Shown piece by piece: positions 61,606 through 64,000 of a stretch of DNA of 64,000 bases; the stretch's first letter is position 1; each line of letters begins with the position of its first letter. The position numbers and the translations under genes are program-made. The DNA comes from CAVYXZ01 sp965223835 (GTDB lineage Bacteria; Chloroflexota; Anaerolineae; Aggregatilineales; Phototrophicaceae), in NCBI GenBank assembly GCA_965223835.1, contig OZ245023.1:62001-126000 (forward strand). Direction: 5' to 3'. The notes below the pieces were generated by a model, which searched no databases, was not told the origin of the DNA, and saw nothing but the letters and a program-made list of their open reading frames with translations.

Positions 61606-62361
61606 TTAACGCTCTGGCCGCCCGCCATAGCGCGTAAAGCCCATCGGGTCACGGCCATGGGCCAGCACTGCCGTGTGCCCCGGTTGCAGCGGTGGATTAT
61701 CCTGGTCCATGCGGACAATCGGCAGTGTCACCCGGATCGACATTCCCAATCGGCGCTTATCCGACTCATTTTTGCTCGAACCGTGCAGCAAGCGCTCGGT
61801 AAACAAGAAGAACTCGCCGGGTCGCAATTCCATGTTAATCGCGGTGTTGACATTGAAATGAGCCGGGTCCGCCATTTCCTGAAACGCCATGTCTTCACGG
61901 GCTTGAATGTGCGGGATGGTCTGGCGATGGGAGCCGGGGATGATCTTGACACACGAGTTCTCAACCGTGACGTTATCAATCGCGATCCAGGCCGAGATGT
62001 TCACCGGTGGTTCCAGCGGCCAGAAGTTGATGTCCTGATGAAAGGGAATTTCCTTGCCGCCGGGGTTCTTCAACCACAGATTGCTCGCCCACATCACGAG
62101 ATCCGGCCCGTAAATACAGGCCATGCGCTCGATAATGGCCGGATGCGTCGCCAGGTCGTAAATCACGCGGCGGTCCATATGACGTGACCCCATGCGGGTG
62201 GTTGGTTTAGGGCCATCAGTGGTCAGCACATCAGCCTCAATCTGGGCACGAATGGTCGCCATCTCGTCTTCGCTGACGGCGCGAAACGGCCCCAGGTAAC
62301 CGTTCACCGTAAAAAAATCAACCTCGTCACGGGTGAGGGAATAAGTTTGTTCAAGAGTCAT
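61606..62361 (-). CDS. Phytanoyl-CoA dioxygenase (PhyH) family protein
   Basis: 251 residues; AAGGAA precedes the ATG. Iron ligands H-x-D in FHQDINFWPLEPP near 107-109, the WIAIDNVTVENSC strand, PGSHR near 142, and the distal histidine LLHGSSKNESDKR near 192 with its 2-oxoglutarate-binding arginine. It is a complete Fe(II)/2-oxoglutarate enzyme. A similar but distinct gene begins at 63445; the MBL-fold gene lies between them on the opposite strand to this one. Confidence 0.9.
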   Translation of the reverse strand: MTLEQTYSLTRDEVDFFTVNGYLGPFRAVSEDEMATIRAQIEADVLTTDGPKPTTRMGSRHMDRRVIYDLATHPAIIERMACIYGPDLVMWASNLWLKNPGGKEIPFHQDINFWPLEPPVNISAWIAIDNVTVENSCVKIIPGSHRQTIPHIQAREDMAFQEMADPAHFNVNTAINMELRPGEFFLFTERLLHGSSKNESDKRRLGMSIRVTLPIVRMDQDNPPLQPGHTAVLAHGRDPMGFTRYGGRPER

Positions 62362-62565
62362 GAGTTGTGTTCCTTAAACGCTTTATTGATGAATGCAATC
62401 TAGAGCAACGCCCCGATTGTACAATTGATGCGCCAAAAGTCACAGGATTGGCAATGATCGGGCGAATGATGTACGAGACACAGCGTGACTATGGACATGC
62501 TATACTGGTGCGCAACTTCCATCAAACAAAATTTGACTCATGTAAACGCACTCACAGGGGGTAGC

Positions 62566-63348
62566 ATGACGACAACGATTCGCTTCTTTGGCGTGGCCGG
62601 TTATGAATTGATTACCAGCAACGGCCAGCACATTTTACTTGATCCCTACCTGGATGATAATCCGGGCAGCCCCATTCGCGCCAGCGAACTTGAGCAAGTT
62701 GACCTCATTCTCGTCTCCCATGCGACGTTCGACCATCTGGGCGATACGGCTGCCATCGCTCAGCGGACCGGTGCGCCGGTGATTTGTGGTGGCGATGTCA
62801 AAGCGCTGCTGATGAATCAGGGGCTGCCTGCCGAGCAGCTTCAAGCCTCAATCTGGGGCATTGCGCTGGAGGTCGCTGGCATCAAAGTCCAGCCCGTGGA
62901 ATGTCATCACTGGTCGCCGCAGTTCCTGCCTGATGGCAGCTTTGTTTCCGGCGTTCCGCTCAGCTTCGTGGTCTATGCTGACCCCGGTGTGCGTTTTTAT
63001 CATTATGGTGACACGTCCCTGTTCAGCGACCTCAAACTCATCGGCGACCTGTACCAGCCGACCATCGGTTGTGTGGGGATTACGCAGCCCTGGGAGATTC
63101 TCGACCGGGTATCGGGTCCGGCGACGGTGTTATCGGGCGAAATGACGCCACGTGAAGGTGTGCTGGCGACGCGTTGGCTGGGGCTGGATACGGTCCTGCC
63201 CTGCCACTATATCAACCCGGACCATGACGACGTGCGCGAGTTCGTGTCACTGACCGAGGCAGCGATTGCCGACGGTGAAGCGGGGCCGCGTCAGGTCAAG
63301 GTGCTGGCACCGGGCGATGAGATTACCTGCGAACCCGTGATGTCATAA
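62566..63348 (+). CDS. MBL-fold metal-dependent hydrolase (UlaG/ComEC-like)
   Basis: 260 residues from ATG 62566 (AGGGGG upstream). It opens with the short-strand pattern IRFFGVAGYELITSNGQHILLDPYL of UlaG-like lactonases. The metal motif reads SHATFDHLGD: the usual H-x-H-x-D-H has threonine instead of the second histidine. Later ligands (ECHHWSPQF, HYGDTSLFSD, LPCHYINPDHDD) are present. The lost histidine suggests a one-metal site or different chemistry. Confidence 0.85.
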   Translation: MTTTIRFFGVAGYELITSNGQHILLDPYLDDNPGSPIRASELEQVDLILVSHATFDHLGDTAAIAQRTGAPVICGGDVKALLMNQGLPAEQLQASIWGIALEVAGIKVQPVECHHWSPQFLPDGSFVSGVPLSFVVYADPGVRFYHYGDTSLFSDLKLIGDLYQPTIGCVGITQPWEILDRVSGPATVLSGEMTPREGVLATRWLGLDTVLPCHYINPDHDDVREFVSLTEAAIADGEAGPRQVKVLAPGDEITCEPVMS

Positions 63349-63444
63349 ACCGACCTGCGTGAGGCCAATCGGATTGTGAGGTTGGCGCGGATAAAGTTAT
63401 AATCAACAAAATGCTGCTCAACAAAAATAGACAAAGAGGACATC

Positions 63445-64000
63445 ATGTCAGTGATTACGCAAAGTCAAATGGAGCAATTTGAAACCGAGGGCTATTTAGT
63501 CGTCGAGGGGTTGCTGGACCGGGAACTTGATATTCAGCCCGTTTTGGATGAATACGCCGCCCTGCTTGATACATTAGCCAATATGTGGTACACGGCAGGC
63601 AAGCTGGCTGACCCTTACAGCGACCTGCCCTTTGGCGAACGCCTGACACGCATTATTTCTGAATCCGGCCAGATGTACTATCAGCACATGGACATCTCGC
63701 TGCCGCAAGAGGGCGTGACCGCCGCTACGCCGATGCATCTGGGACCGGCGGTGTTCGACCTGCTGCGCAGCCCTCGTCTGTTGGATGCCGTCGAGGATTT
63801 CATTGGCCCCGAAATTTACTCCAACCCGGTCCAACACGTGCGCATTAAACCACCGGAACGCGCCCTGCCCGACGATATGGCCCGCAATCCCTTGACCGTG
63901 ATTACGCCCTGGCACCAAGACCTGGGCGTGATTGACGATGAAGCTGACGAGTCCAACATCCTGACGGTGTGGTTCCCCATCACCGAAGCGACGGTCGAAC
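63445..64000 (+). CDS. Phytanoyl-CoA dioxygenase family protein, N-terminal part (runs off the window)
   Basis: 185 residues to the window edge; AGAGGA precedes the ATG. It starts VITQSQMEQFETEGYLVVEG, a common PhyH opening, and reaches the iron motif WHQDLGV near 155-161 followed by TVWFPIT. The distal histidine and arginine lie beyond the edge. It is the third PhyH-fold gene of the window and follows the MBL-fold gene by 96 bases on the same strand. Confidence 0.85.
   Translation, partial: MSVITQSQMEQFETEGYLVVEGLLDRELDIQPVLDEYAALLDTLANMWYTAGKLADPYSDLPFGERLTRIISESGQMYYQHMDISLPQEGVTAATPMHLGPAVFDLLRSPRLLDAVEDFIGPEIYSNPVQHVRIKPPERALPDDMARNPLTVITPWHQDLGVIDDEADESNILTVWFPITEATVE

Overview
The window looks like chromosome from an uncultured-type member of the Chloroflexota (Anaerolineae-like). 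This is inference from gene content, not from a marker gene. Signs are CUT1 sugar transporters without their own ATPase, several phytanoyl-CoA dioxygenase-fold proteins, a Ser/Thr kinase fused to FHA and thrombospondin type-3 repeats, a response regulator fused to a thioredoxin-reductase-like enzyme, a moderately high GC content, and interspersed palindromic repeats. There is no rRNA, tRNA, CRISPR array or phage module.

Layout. 1-7.2 kb: the start of a methyltransferase, then a carbohydrate ABC transporter (binding protein and two permeases) whose operon is split by an IS4-type insertion, then an amidohydrolase and a small secreted protein. 7.4-18.4 kb: a leftward block with a membrane protein, a GH94/GH36-like enzyme, a GH3 glycosidase, a lipase-like hydrolase, a DUF4345-like protein, a DUF362 protein and a membrane-anchored GMC alcohol oxidoreductase. 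A rightward 2Fe-2S/molybdopterin oxidoreductase pair (18.6-21.3 kb) diverges from the last gene. 21.5-37.2 kb: mixed accessory genes: GNATs, methyltransferase, histidine kinase plus regulator-oxidoreductase fusion, sulfatase, hydrolase, APH-like kinase, a dihydrolipoamide-dehydrogenase-like enzyme, an Eis-like acetyltransferase, DinB, and a pentapeptide-repeat/TIR protein.

37.3-43.9 kb holds a group that appears co-regulated: two paralogous small proteins, a PAS histidine kinase, and an operon of GNAT-like, small membrane, histidine-rich membrane/cNMP-binding and SemiSWEET-like proteins. Three promoters there share the same -35/-10 region with a G-rich upstream block, and three of the products share a TLELP peptide. 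44-52 kb: a CARDB surface protein, an Rrf2 regulator with an evident operator, a frameshifted SDR gene, a DUF2130 protein, a phosphoribosyltransferase, an HNH pair and a large unknown protein.

52.5-59.2 kb is the most unusual part. Two predicted single-pass membrane proteins carry different cytoplasmic signalling modules (Ser/Thr kinase-FHA, and TIR) on nearly the same outside portion (type-3 repeats followed by a four-cysteine NTF2-like domain). Between them lies a secreted SH3-like protein ending in the same domain. A channel-like membrane protein follows. The window ends with an Ldh2-type dehydrogenase, two phytanoyl-CoA dioxygenase-fold proteins and an MBL-fold hydrolase. All functions are read from motifs; none has been tested by database search.
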